Notes: generated by a model not told the origin, from the sequence alone. A stretch of DNA of 32,691 bases from UBA3478 sp046048095 (GCA_046048095.1 JBJOGS010000102.1:1-32691), one strand, 5' to 3'; positions 16,341-25,261 are shown, counted from the first letter of the stretch. Numbers and translations: made by a program.

Positions 16341-16348
16341 CAAATATA
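16341..16348 (-). promoter_or_regulatory. -7 promoter element of glmM (TATATTTG)
   Basis: The minus strand reads TATATTTG, a perfect TAnnTTTG match, ending 19 bases before the glmM ATG. The 68-bp spacer also holds a weaker plus-strand match (TATTTTAG, 16363-16370) for the divergent gamma-glutamyltransferase gene. Confidence 0.55.
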
Positions 16349-16389
16349 CCTTAGTTTTCAGTTATTTTAGTTCATCTAATGCCCTTCAG

Positions 16390-18075
16390 ATGAGAACAAA
16401 CGTTCTGCTTATATCCGTACTATACTCCCTAATCGGTTGCTCACCAACCCCCACTGTTGATTCTCAAGTCTATTACAAGAACGCAGCCGTGGTAAGTTCA
16501 CGCGTTGAAGCTTCAGAAATTGGCGCACACATTCTAAAAGAAGGTGGAAATGCCTTTGACGCAATGATCGCAACAGAATTGGCCTTAGCGGTAGCTTATC
16601 CTTTCGCCGGAAACATTTCTGGTGGTGGATTCATGGTATACAGAAAAGCCGACGCTTCTATTGGTAGTTTAGATTACCGAGAAACTGCACCTAGAGCGGC
16701 CTCTTCTCGTTTCTTTCTAGATGAAAATGATCAAGTGATCCCTGAGAAAAGCACCCTTGGTGCCAATGCTATTGGGATACCCGGAACAGTGGCGGGTCTA
16801 TTTGCGGTCTACGATTCATTGGCGTCTTTACCCTTTGAAAGGTTGATACAGCCCGCGATCGACCTAGCAAAAAGAGGCGTGGTAGTCACTGAAAACCAAT
16901 CCAAGCGCTTAGCCTATTACGACTCACTATTTACTCTAGTGAATGGAAGACCCCTCAAGCAGTTTTCTGGGGTACAACCGGGCGATACCATTAAGTATCC
17001 CGAGTTAGCTCATACACTAGAAAGCATTCGAGATTACGGAAGAGAGGTTTTTTATCAGGGTGAATTAGCACAAAAGATGGCTGCCTTTATCCAAGAAAAT
17101 GGCGGGGTGATTTCAGTAGAGGATTTTGAATCGTACCAGGCCGTATGGAGAACACCTGTACGCATTTCATTTAAAGAGTTTGAGTTGATTTCAATGGGAC
17201 CCCCGAGTAGTGGAGGGATCACTTTAAAGCAAATTTTCGGCATGCTAGAGCCGTATCTGTCTTCAGCGATCACCTTAGATAGTGCCCCATACATTCACTT
17301 GCTTACCGAAACTTTTAAACGGGCGTATGCAGATCGAAATTATTTCCTTGGCGACCCCGACTTCGTAGACATTCCTGAAAATGAGATAACAGATAGCTTG
17401 TATCTCAATCGCCGGATGCAATCCTTCAACAGTGAAATCGCCACCCCGGCTGAAGCTATTGATCGTGGAGAGATTGCAGGATACGAGTCCGAAGAGACCA
17501 CCCATTATTCTATTGTCGATTCTTTTGGTAATGCGGTTTCTGTAACCACCACCCTCAATGGTGGCTACGGCTCTAAATTGTATCATGAAGAACTTGGGTT
17601 CTTCTACAATAATGAAATGGACGACTTCAGTTCAAAACCAGGAGTACCCAACATGTTTGGGCTTATAGGTTCTAAAGCAAACGAAATTGCTCCTAAAAAA
17701 CGGATGTTAAGCAGCATGACCCCCACTATTGTAGAGAAAGACGACGCGCTTCACATGGTCTTGGGAACTCCAGGAGGTTCTACGATCATCACGGCTGTGG
17801 CACAGACCTTTTTGCGAGCAGCCTATTTTGATCGACCCATGCAAGAATCAGTTGATGCGCCCCGTTTTCACCATCAATGGAAGCCAGATATATTGATCCT
17901 TGAACCCCAGCGTTTCGATGCAGAGACCATTGAGCAATTAAAAGAGCGAGGACACCTTATTTCAGAGCAAACCAATCGAATAATAGGTAAGGTAAATGCC
18001 ATTAAGATTCACCCTACGCTCGGACTTGAAGTGGGTGCGGATTCACGTGGTGATGAGGCAGCAGCTGGCTTTTAG
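16390..18075 (+). CDS. ggt: gamma-glutamyltransferase, predicted lipoprotein
   Basis: A 561-residue Ntn-hydrolase precursor. The N terminus is a lipoprotein signal with lipobox LIGC (C17), so the enzyme should be anchored in the periplasm. NAFDAMIATELALAV and GGGFMVY (about 54-95) are family landmarks. The autoprocessing site is EETTHYS, with T370 the predicted nucleophile and first residue of the small subunit, followed by TTTLNGGYGS and, later, TPGGSTIIT. GGT removes or transfers gamma-glutamyl groups from glutathione and similar compounds, releasing glutamate. The gene stands alone, divergent from glmM and convergent with the S24 repressor (4 bp between ends). Together with the glutamate symporter and GshB-like ligase it hints at gamma-glutamyl metabolism. 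Confidence 0.95.
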   Translation: MRTNVLLISVLYSLIGCSPTPTVDSQVYYKNAAVVSSRVEASEIGAHILKEGGNAFDAMIATELALAVAYPFAGNISGGGFMVYRKADASIGSLDYRETAPRAASSRFFLDENDQVIPEKSTLGANAIGIPGTVAGLFAVYDSLASLPFERLIQPAIDLAKRGVVVTENQSKRLAYYDSLFTLVNGRPLKQFSGVQPGDTIKYPELAHTLESIRDYGREVFYQGELAQKMAAFIQENGGVISVEDFESYQAVWRTPVRISFKEFELISMGPPSSGGITLKQIFGMLEPYLSSAITLDSAPYIHLLTETFKRAYADRNYFLGDPDFVDIPENEITDSLYLNRRMQSFNSEIATPAEAIDRGEIAGYESEETTHYSIVDSFGNAVSVTTTLNGGYGSKLYHEELGFFYNNEMDDFSSKPGVPNMFGLIGSKANEIAPKKRMLSSMTPTIVEKDDALHMVLGTPGGSTIITAVAQTFLRAAYFDRPMQESVDAPRFHHQWKPDILILEPQRFDAETIEQLKERGHLISEQTNRIIGKVNAIKIHPTLGLEVGADSRGDEAAAGF

Positions 18076-18079
18076 CACT

Positions 18080-18850
18080 CTAGGCTTGTCGTGAATTTTT
18101 AGAAGAAAGTCGCTCTTTTAATTCTCGCATAGAGTCTTTAAGCTCAGTGAGCAGTTGTATGCTCTGATCCTGCTCAATCACAAAAGTAATTTTACTACTC
18201 ACCTCCCAAAGTTCTTGTATCTGAAATGCATAAATTTCATAGGGCTCAAAATTTGGGTTTAGCGAATTTAATGTCAGTTTGTTGCGCTGCGGAGGTAGCT
18301 CTATTTTTTTGACCATGACACTATCTTCTAAAACCACTACATAGATTCTAGAGCTGCGCACCGCATTCAATGATTCTACGGCGCGCGCTAACACCCAATC
18401 ACCGGGATGGAGCGCAGGCAACATACTCTCTCCTTCTACCTGAAATCCTCGATAGGTGGCATTTCTAAACTCTTTTAAAGGCAAATCAAAGGCCGGTAAC
18501 TTCTCGTACCAAGTGCGATCTAAGATATTTTGAGGATACCCAGCCGCCGCTTTGGCTTCAACGAGTAAAACGTTCTCTCTGTTCTCTGGATTGACCGTAA
18601 TTACTTTCGGCATAGATGAGGGTTCCTTGCTAGATAAGCGCATGTGTTCGCTTGATTCAAAAAGCCACGAAGGATTTATTTGATGGTCTTCAAATAATTT
18701 AGCAACGACGAAACCTGGTATTTTTGTTTTTCCTCGCTCAATATCCGCGGTTGAGCCGGACAGTCCTAGATAATCACCAAATTCAGATTGGGTAAAACCC
18801 AATTCTTTTCTCAGAAAAGCGAAACGCTGAGGCGTGCTAAGTGTACCCAT
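18080..18850 (-). CDS. HTH / S24 (LexA-like) self-cleaving-type transcriptional repressor
   Basis: A 256-residue regulator. Residues 6-65 form an XRE-type helix-turn-helix (RFAFLRKELGFTQSEFGDYLG, then an IERGK turn). Residues 95-215 form an S24 peptidase domain: a candidate Ala-Gly cleavage site in KAAAGY (A103-G104), the nucleophile S142 in VEGESM, and the general-base lysine K181 in VMVKKIE. This layout is that of LexA and phage CI repressors, which cleave themselves when RecA filaments form. The C-terminal 40 residues are charged and probably helical. It is divergent from uvrA, with a perfect palindrome between the genes, so control of uvrA and of itself is likely. A near-match -7 box (TAACTTTA, 18855-18862) sits just before the ATG. 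DNA-damage control is inferred, not shown. Confidence 0.88.
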   Translation of the reverse strand: MGTLSTPQRFAFLRKELGFTQSEFGDYLGLSGSTADIERGKTKIPGFVVAKLFEDHQINPSWLFESSEHMRLSSKEPSSMPKVITVNPENRENVLLVEAKAAAGYPQNILDRTWYEKLPAFDLPLKEFRNATYRGFQVEGESMLPALHPGDWVLARAVESLNAVRSSRIYVVVLEDSVMVKKIELPPQRNKLTLNSLNPNFEPYEIYAFQIQELWEVSSKITFVIEQDQSIQLLTELKDSMRELKERLSSKNSRQA

Positions 18851-18882
18851 AGTGTAAAGTTAAGGATTATCTCCTATAGTAT

Positions 18883-18897
18883 TTGGAATTATTCCAA
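18883..18897. promoter_or_regulatory. perfect palindrome, candidate operator between S24 repressor and uvrA
   Basis: TTGGAATTATTCCAA is a perfect inverted repeat with 7-bp arms around one central base. Its left arm supplies the TTG of a possible -33 box, 23 bp before the uvrA -7 box at 18909-18916. A repressor dimer bound here would block uvrA transcription, and its position upstream of the repressor's own start permits autoregulation. The neighbouring S24 repressor is the obvious candidate binder. Confidence 0.6.
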
Positions 18898-18908
18898 TGT
18901 ATAAACTG

Positions 18909-18916
18909 TATTTTTG
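18909..18916 (+). promoter_or_regulatory. -7 promoter element of uvrA (TATTTTTG)
   Basis: TATTTTTG is a perfect TAnnTTTG box. It contains the TTG at 18914 that opens the longest uvrA frame, so transcription should begin near 18921 and translation must start downstream, at TTG 18935. A TTG 23 bp upstream, in the palindrome, could be the -33 box; published flavobacterial spacers reach this length. Confidence 0.6.
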
Positions 18917-18934
18917 AGATCAAAACCGTCCACT

Positions 18935-21772
18935 TTGTCAGAAATTGTCATCACTAATGCCCGAACCCATAACCTAAAGGGGGTTTCATTGAATATACCT
19001 CGAGAGCAATTAGTGGTGATCACAGGTTTATCCGGAAGTGGAAAATCGTCTCTGGCTTTCGATACCATTTATGCCGAAGGACAGCGCAGGTACATAGAAA
19101 CCTTCTCTGCCTATGCCCGACAGTTTCTCGGTAACCTAGAACGGCCAGATGTAGATGCTATTGAAGGCTTGTCTCCCGTGATTGCCATAGAGCAAAAGAC
19201 CACCTCACGATCTCCGCGATCAACTGTAGGTACCATTACTGAAATCTATGATTTTCTACGGCTACTCTATGCTAGAGCCTCTGAGGCGTACTCGCCGGTA
19301 ACTTCAAAGAAAATGGTGAGCTACACCAACGACGAAATCATAGCGCGGATTAGTGAACAATTCAAAGACCAGCAAATCACTTTGCTTTCTCCGCTTATAC
19401 GCTCTAGAAAAGGCCACTATCGAGAGCTCTTCGAAACACTTCAAAAACAAGGATTTTTGCGCGTTAGAATCGACGGTGAAATACAGGCGATCACACCCGG
19501 ACTAAAGCTTGATCGCTATAAAATACATGACATCGAGCTCGTTATTGATCGATTGAAAATTTCATCTGAGAGTGACATAAAACGTTTACGAGAAAGTGTA
19601 GAGTTGGCCTTAAAGAAGGGCAATGGGGTGCTTATGGTTGCTGACCAATCTCTTGCTATCCATTACTTCAGCTCAGCGCTAATGTGTCCCGAGTCAGGGG
19701 TTTCTTTGGATTTGCCAGAACCAAACAGTTTTTCTTTTAATTCTCCTAAAGGCATGTGTCCAGAATGCAAGGGATTAGGTGAGGTAAAAGAACTGGCCCT
19801 ACACAAGATTTTTCCGGATGAAGCACTCACTATTAGAAAGGGAGGTATCGCACCATTAGGAGGTTTCAAGAAAAATTGGGCTTTCTCACAAATTGAACAC
19901 ATCGGTCAATTGTATCATTTCAATCTTGACTCCCCTATACATTCCCTTACCGAAGAGGCGCGCCATGCCCTTTTAAAAGGGGTGAAGCAACGCGTGAAAT
20001 TACCTTCTAAATCACTGGGTGTCTCACGCGAGTATGCAATTGATTACGAGGGTATCGAGCGATTTATTCTTCATCAATACAACGAATCCGATTCAACTTC
20101 AATTAAGCGTTGGGCTTCTGATTACCTGGATGATTGCATATGCCCGAACTGCCATGGTTCGAGGTTAAAACCTGAGGCGCACTATTTCAAAATCGATGAG
20201 GTGACCCTTCCCATGTTAGTCAACTATTCAATTGATGAACTCCTCACCTTCTTTGATCGAATTGAAGAACGTATGCCTGCAACTAAAGCGCTGATTGGCG
20301 CTGAAGTTCTTAAAGAAATTAGAACTCGCTTATCATTTCTTGATCATGTAGGTTTAAATTACCTCACCTTAAATCGTTCCGCAAAGTCATTGTCAGGAGG
20401 TGAGGCGCAGCGCATTCGACTGGCTACCCAAATCGGATCACAACTCGTCGGAGTACTATACATTTTAGACGAGCCAAGTATTGGTCTTCACCAACGTGAC
20501 AATAAGAGGCTTATAGAGGCCTTAGAAGCGCTCAGAAATTTAGGAAACTCGGTGATCGTTGTGGAACACGACCGTGATATGATAGAATGTGCAGATCATG
20601 TCATCGATATCGGGCCTGGCGCAGGTAGGCACGGAGGCGAGATTGTATTTCAGGGCCGGCCTGAGCAAATGAAAAATCAGCTCACCCTGACTTCAGATTA
20701 CTTGATGCATCGTAAAGTGATCGCCACTCCGAACCAACGCCGCAAAGGATCAAATAAGTTTATCGAGTTAAAGGGTTGCACAGGAAACAATCTAAAAAAG
20801 GTAGATCTAAAAATTCCACTAGGAACCCTCACGTTAATTACTGGGGTTTCTGGAAGCGGAAAATCCACACTAATCAACGAGACTCTCTATCCTATCTTAA
20901 ACAATCACTACTTTCAAGGTGTTCAACAACCACTGCCTTATACTTCTATTTCAGGGCTTGAATACTGCGATAAGGTGATTGACGTCAACCAATCACCGAT
21001 AGGTCGAACCCCACGCTCTAATCCAGCTACATATACTGGAGTATTTTCTGAAATCCGCTCGCTTTTTGCAAAAACTACTGAAGCGGTGATTCGTGGATAC
21101 AAGCCAGGACGATTTAGCTTTAATGTCTCTGGCGGACGTTGTGAGACCTGCGGCGGCGGCGGTCAAAAGGTTATTGAGATGAACTTTCTGCCAGATGTTC
21201 TAGTAGACTGCGAAGTATGTCGAGGCAAGCGATTCAATAGAGAAACACTAGAAGTGCGTTACAAGGGTAAAAATATTTCTGACGTATTAGAAATGACCAT
21301 CGAAGAGGCTACTGTGTTTTTTGAGGCCATTCCTAAAATTCACCGCATTCTAAGAACGCTGAACAGGGTCGGATTGGGATACATCACTCTCGGACAATCA
21401 TCCACCACCCTTTCGGGAGGAGAAGCCCAACGGGTCAAATTAGCCACAGAACTTGCTAAACGCGACACAGGCAACACCATTTACATTCTTGATGAACCCA
21501 CAACAGGCCTTCATTTTGAGGATATTCGGATCTTGCTCGAGGTGCTCAATAAGTTGGTAAATAAAGGAAATACCGTGCTCGTCATAGAACACAACCTCGA
21601 TGTGATTCGCCAGGCAGATTATATCATTGATATTGGTCCAGAAGGCGGTCAAGCTGGCGGAACCATTGTCGCTGAGGGAACTCCAGAAGAAATTTTAACA
21701 TCTTCTGAGAGTTTGACGGCAGCATTCTTAAAAAATGAATTAGATTCGTTTAAAGCGCTTACTCCATCATGA
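18935..21772 (+). CDS. uvrA: excinuclease ABC subunit A
   Basis: UvrA finds bulky DNA lesions and loads UvrB in nucleotide excision repair. From the TTG at 18935 the protein has 945 residues. Two ABC modules are visible: Walker A GLSGSGKSS near 31 and GVSGSGKST near 637; signatures LSGGEAQR near 487 and near 826, each followed by a DEP Walker B. Zinc-binding segments are CPNC (about 404) and CETCGGGG...CEVCRGKR (about 735-762). The first zinc module is degenerate: C251-P-E-S254 replaces CxxC, while the later CPEC pair remains. A TTG at 18914 would add seven residues but lies inside the -7 box. The stop overlaps the next start (ATGA), so the LOG-family gene is translationally coupled. Confidence 0.96.
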   Translation: MSEIVITNARTHNLKGVSLNIPREQLVVITGLSGSGKSSLAFDTIYAEGQRRYIETFSAYARQFLGNLERPDVDAIEGLSPVIAIEQKTTSRSPRSTVGTITEIYDFLRLLYARASEAYSPVTSKKMVSYTNDEIIARISEQFKDQQITLLSPLIRSRKGHYRELFETLQKQGFLRVRIDGEIQAITPGLKLDRYKIHDIELVIDRLKISSESDIKRLRESVELALKKGNGVLMVADQSLAIHYFSSALMCPESGVSLDLPEPNSFSFNSPKGMCPECKGLGEVKELALHKIFPDEALTIRKGGIAPLGGFKKNWAFSQIEHIGQLYHFNLDSPIHSLTEEARHALLKGVKQRVKLPSKSLGVSREYAIDYEGIERFILHQYNESDSTSIKRWASDYLDDCICPNCHGSRLKPEAHYFKIDEVTLPMLVNYSIDELLTFFDRIEERMPATKALIGAEVLKEIRTRLSFLDHVGLNYLTLNRSAKSLSGGEAQRIRLATQIGSQLVGVLYILDEPSIGLHQRDNKRLIEALEALRNLGNSVIVVEHDRDMIECADHVIDIGPGAGRHGGEIVFQGRPEQMKNQLTLTSDYLMHRKVIATPNQRRKGSNKFIELKGCTGNNLKKVDLKIPLGTLTLITGVSGSGKSTLINETLYPILNNHYFQGVQQPLPYTSISGLEYCDKVIDVNQSPIGRTPRSNPATYTGVFSEIRSLFAKTTEAVIRGYKPGRFSFNVSGGRCETCGGGGQKVIEMNFLPDVLVDCEVCRGKRFNRETLEVRYKGKNISDVLEMTIEEATVFFEAIPKIHRILRTLNRVGLGYITLGQSSTTLSGGEAQRVKLATELAKRDTGNTIYILDEPTTGLHFEDIRILLEVLNKLVNKGNTVLVIEHNLDVIRQADYIIDIGPEGGQAGGTIVAEGTPEEILTSSESLTAAFLKNELDSFKALTPS

Positions 21773-22452
21773 TTTCACATTCTGCAAAAACCTGGAACGC
21801 CATAAAGTCTAATGACTCTTGGGCTCTTTTTAAAATTATGGGCGAGTTTGTTGAGGGCTACGATCGCATGGCCCAGATCGGCCCTTGCGTCTCTATTTTT
21901 GGTTCCGCTCGAACCGCAGAAGATCAAACTAGCTTTCAACTCACTGTCGAGATTGCGCATAAACTATCTGAACAAGGATTTGGCATCATCACCGGAGGTG
22001 GCCCAGGGATCATGAAAGCCGCCAATAAAGGGGCGCAACAAGCAAAAGGTATTTCAGTCGGACTGAACATTAAACTACCCTTTGAACAGCATCCTAATGA
22101 ATTCATAGACATCGACAAAAGCTTGTATTTCGATTATTTCTTTGTTCGAAAGGTCATGTTCGTAAAATACGCTCAAGGATTCATCGCATTACCGGGAGGG
22201 TTTGGCACCCTCGATGAATTGTTTGAGGCCTTGACCCTTATTCAAACGAATAAAATCTCTAGGTTTCCAATTATCCTTGTAGGTACCAAATTTTGGGGTG
22301 GACTGATCGATTGGATCAAAGAGACCCTTCTCGCTGAAAAAACAATTTCACCTGAAGATCTTGATTTGTTTAAACTTGTAGATACCGCAGATGAGGTAGT
22401 TGAGATCATTTTAGACTTTTACAAAGGGCGTGAGTTAAGGCCTAATTTTTAA
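21769..22452 (+). CDS. LOG-family (TIGR00730) Rossmann-fold nucleotide phosphoribohydrolase
   Basis: A 227-residue protein with both LOG-family signatures: GGGPGIM at 76-82 followed by A84-x-x-G88, and PGGFGTLDE at 142-150, with the conserved R127-K128 between them. Members cleave nucleoside 5'-monophosphates to base and ribose phosphate; plant and some bacterial relatives activate cytokinins. Which nucleotide is used here cannot be read from the sequence. It starts inside the uvrA stop (ATGA) and its own stop shares a base with the next ATG (TAATG), so three genes form a tightly coupled operon behind the uvrA promoter. Confidence 0.88.
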   Translation: MISHSAKTWNAIKSNDSWALFKIMGEFVEGYDRMAQIGPCVSIFGSARTAEDQTSFQLTVEIAHKLSEQGFGIITGGGPGIMKAANKGAQQAKGISVGLNIKLPFEQHPNEFIDIDKSLYFDYFFVRKVMFVKYAQGFIALPGGFGTLDELFEALTLIQTNKISRFPIILVGTKFWGGLIDWIKETLLAEKTISPEDLDLFKLVDTADEVVEIILDFYKGRELRPNF

Positions 22453-25247
22453 TGCGACTAAGGCTGTTCTATTTACTTTATTTGAATGTACTCGGCCTGT
22501 TCAGTCAATCGGCCCCATCATCTATTCAGGCCAACCTTTACTGGAATCACGCCGAGAATACCGTAGAAGTTTCAAGTGTGTTAGAATTCGATCAACAAGC
22601 ATTCGTGCATTCTAACAAAGTTTATCTCTACGATTGGAACCATTCCTTTTCATCTAAAAATAGTCCTTTAGGACGTTCATTTCAGCAGCGTTTTGATCGC
22701 AGTTTCCACTGGGCAAAAGAAGAAGAGCGAGGATTTACTTCGGTCCTTAACATCACCTTTAAGAATGCAGAATTACCCTACAAGCGCCTCGACTATGACG
22801 TGATTGAGGTTAGTTTTCCTGAAGAAATGGATACCGATCACATTCAACTTCAGGTCAATTACAGCTTAAAATTACCGGCTACTCGATTCACTGGGTTTGG
22901 TGTTGACGATGAGAAAGAAACGCTCTGGCTAAAGAACAGCTTTATTCTACCTATACCACTCGAAAGCGCCTCAACAGAGCCCTATCATCACTTTAATCGC
23001 GGAAACCAGTATACGGGGCTTGTCCAATACACCCTCTCTTTTGACCAAGGAGACAATCATTTTATACACAGTGATCTCTCTTCAAACTCATTCTTTGATT
23101 TCACAGGAATCACCGCCTCTCCTCCCTTAATCGTCATTGATCATGATGACACTAGCCTGCTGCATTACACCACGGCAGAGTGGTCGGTTCATACCGATGC
23201 TAAGCTGGTAAAAAACTTAACGAATCCGATAAAAACACTTGGTCCCGTCATTGATTTTGCTCAACGTGCGCTTCCAATGTTAAATACGAGTAACCTAATT
23301 ATCACGACAAGTGAATACAACGAAAACCCCATTAAGTTAATCACTGATTTTCCTTCATTACTTTCTCCGTATCCCGAGACATTTATTCACGAACTAAAAC
23401 TGCTCAAAACCTTAATGCGAAAACAATTGCTCTTGGGTTTTGACAGCAACATGCAGCGCGAACATTTTTACCTTGACGGGTATGTTCAATATCAATTAGA
23501 GAATTATATAGAAGAGCGCTATCCCGATCTCAAGCTCATCGGTAAGTTTTCTAAATATTGGCCATTCAATCAATATCGTCTTGGAGAAATAACTGTAAAC
23601 GAGCATTTTAGATGGCTAAGTCGATTTATTGATAATCGAAATCTTGACCAACCACTTTTGACCCCTAGCTCACAATTATTGAATTACAATTATAGCATTG
23701 CTAATCCTATTCGTGCTTCTCAGCTATTTCGAATGAGTTTTGATTTAGGCACCTCTTCTGAAAATAATGCCGCATTGCAAGAGTATCAACGTGCGACTTA
23801 TTTAACGCCGGGTGTTTCGGGATTTGATCTCAAGTGGTTTCTTTCTCCTGAAACCGCGGCGCCGATTGTTTCAGAGCGTTTATTAACATCCCGTGAGCGA
23901 ACTGATTTTAGAATTAAAGAATTCAAACGATCTGCTGAAATGGATTCAATTCTTGTGACCTACACTGGCATTTACCCCTTGCCAGTTAAGGTGTCGCAGT
24001 TTGTAGGAAAGCAAGAACTGGCGCATCAATGGATCAGCAATACTTCCCATCAGACCTGGGTGAGCTTTAATCCGAATAAGAAAGCGAGATACATTGTTAA
24101 CCCTTATCTCGAAACCCCAGAGTTTAACAGTTCAAATAACATCTATAATCCGCGCAGTTCATTATTCAAAAGTCCACTAAAACTGCTGCCTTTTACCGAT
24201 CTCGATGACTTAAGATCAAGCCAACTTTTTGTCACTCCACAAGCACTTTTCAATATTTACGATGGCTTGTCGCTGGGTGCACAAGTTACCAATGAATCCT
24301 TGGTTACTAAACCTATTGAGTATCAATTCGCACCCTATTATTCAGGCAGAGAGAAAGCCTTGGTCGGAGCGTTTAATATTGCTTCTAACTATTGGTTGAA
24401 TGATGAGAACAGAAGCCGCTTGACCGCCGGAATATTTGGCTTATCCCAACACTTTGATGTAAACTCTAGATACAGCACCTTTACCCCTTACTTGAGATTG
24501 ATTCAAAATGTAGAGGGAATCACCTCACGCACCAATCAATCGTTTTTAGCACGTATCCGAGCTGTTTCAAGAACCCTAGATAAGGATGTGGGTGGCTCGA
24601 TCACTCTTGAAAATCCAGATTACATTGTTGCCAATTTTAGATTCCAAAAAATAAAACAAAGTCTGTTTAATTTTAAAAGTGTACTCGCTGACTTTCAATG
24701 GTCCAATTCATTTATAAAAGTGGCTTCTTCAGCGGAATACCGTCGGCTTTTCGACAATAATACTCAAATCAGTCTTCGAGTTTTTGGTGGACTGTTTTTA
24801 AAGAACTCAACGCCAAATGACTTTTTTAGTTTTTCTATTGGGCGCCCTAATGATTACCTCTATGATTTTAGCCTTATTGGCCGTTCAGAATCTGATGGAC
24901 TATCGGCGCAACAACTTATTCGTGCCGAAGGGGCATTCGTTTCTGAGGTAGAGCAAGGACTATCAAATAGAGCCTTAATTGCTTCGAGTGCCGCTATCAA
25001 TGTATGGCGATTTATTGAGGTGTATACTGAACTTGGTATGATAAAAAATCAGCAAGAGCAAGCGCGTTATCTGTACGGCTCTGGTGTACGACTAAACTTG
25101 GTCCCTGATTATCTTGAGGTTTACCTTCCAGTTCACAGCCATAGAGGCTTTGAGTCCTTTGACTCGACTTATTCAAACAAAATACGGTTCGTCTTAACCC
25201 TTGAGTTTGAGACCCTAAGTAGATTGTTCACTCGCTCCCTCTTCTAA
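22452..25247 (+). CDS. outer-membrane protein with degenerate M1-like (gluzincin) metallopeptidase segment
   Basis: A 931-residue exported protein. A signal peptide covers about residues 1-19 (hydrophobic, ending near LFSQS). The first half (about 25-400) recalls M1 aminopeptidase-like proteins of Bacteroidota: a beta-rich N-terminal part, then H313-E-L-K-L in a long helix and YLDGYVQYQLENYIEERYPDLK around 340-361, where active relatives have HExxH and a downstream glutamate within a Gly-x-x-x-Tyr context. Here the second histidine is missing and Asp342 replaces the glutamate, so peptidase activity is unlikely. The C-terminal half (about 590-931) has alternating beta strands and ends in phenylalanine, as outer-membrane barrels do. 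Coupled to the LOG gene by TAATG. The M1 relation is my reading and needs a profile search; function unknown. Confidence 0.6.
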   Translation: MRLRLFYLLYLNVLGLFSQSAPSSIQANLYWNHAENTVEVSSVLEFDQQAFVHSNKVYLYDWNHSFSSKNSPLGRSFQQRFDRSFHWAKEEERGFTSVLNITFKNAELPYKRLDYDVIEVSFPEEMDTDHIQLQVNYSLKLPATRFTGFGVDDEKETLWLKNSFILPIPLESASTEPYHHFNRGNQYTGLVQYTLSFDQGDNHFIHSDLSSNSFFDFTGITASPPLIVIDHDDTSLLHYTTAEWSVHTDAKLVKNLTNPIKTLGPVIDFAQRALPMLNTSNLIITTSEYNENPIKLITDFPSLLSPYPETFIHELKLLKTLMRKQLLLGFDSNMQREHFYLDGYVQYQLENYIEERYPDLKLIGKFSKYWPFNQYRLGEITVNEHFRWLSRFIDNRNLDQPLLTPSSQLLNYNYSIANPIRASQLFRMSFDLGTSSENNAALQEYQRATYLTPGVSGFDLKWFLSPETAAPIVSERLLTSRERTDFRIKEFKRSAEMDSILVTYTGIYPLPVKVSQFVGKQELAHQWISNTSHQTWVSFNPNKKARYIVNPYLETPEFNSSNNIYNPRSSLFKSPLKLLPFTDLDDLRSSQLFVTPQALFNIYDGLSLGAQVTNESLVTKPIEYQFAPYYSGREKALVGAFNIASNYWLNDENRSRLTAGIFGLSQHFDVNSRYSTFTPYLRLIQNVEGITSRTNQSFLARIRAVSRTLDKDVGGSITLENPDYIVANFRFQKIKQSLFNFKSVLADFQWSNSFIKVASSAEYRRLFDNNTQISLRVFGGLFLKNSTPNDFFSFSIGRPNDYLYDFSLIGRSESDGLSAQQLIRAEGAFVSEVEQGLSNRALIASSAAINVWRFIEVYTELGMIKNQQEQARYLYGSGVRLNLVPDYLEVYLPVHSHRGFESFDSTYSNKIRFVLTLEFETLSRLFTRSLF

Positions 25248-25261
25248 GCCCTTTATTTGCT

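Noticed and set aside
17055..17586. Two overlapping minus-strand frames opposite ggt
   Set aside because: Antisense to conserved GGT coding sequence, without motif or promoter.
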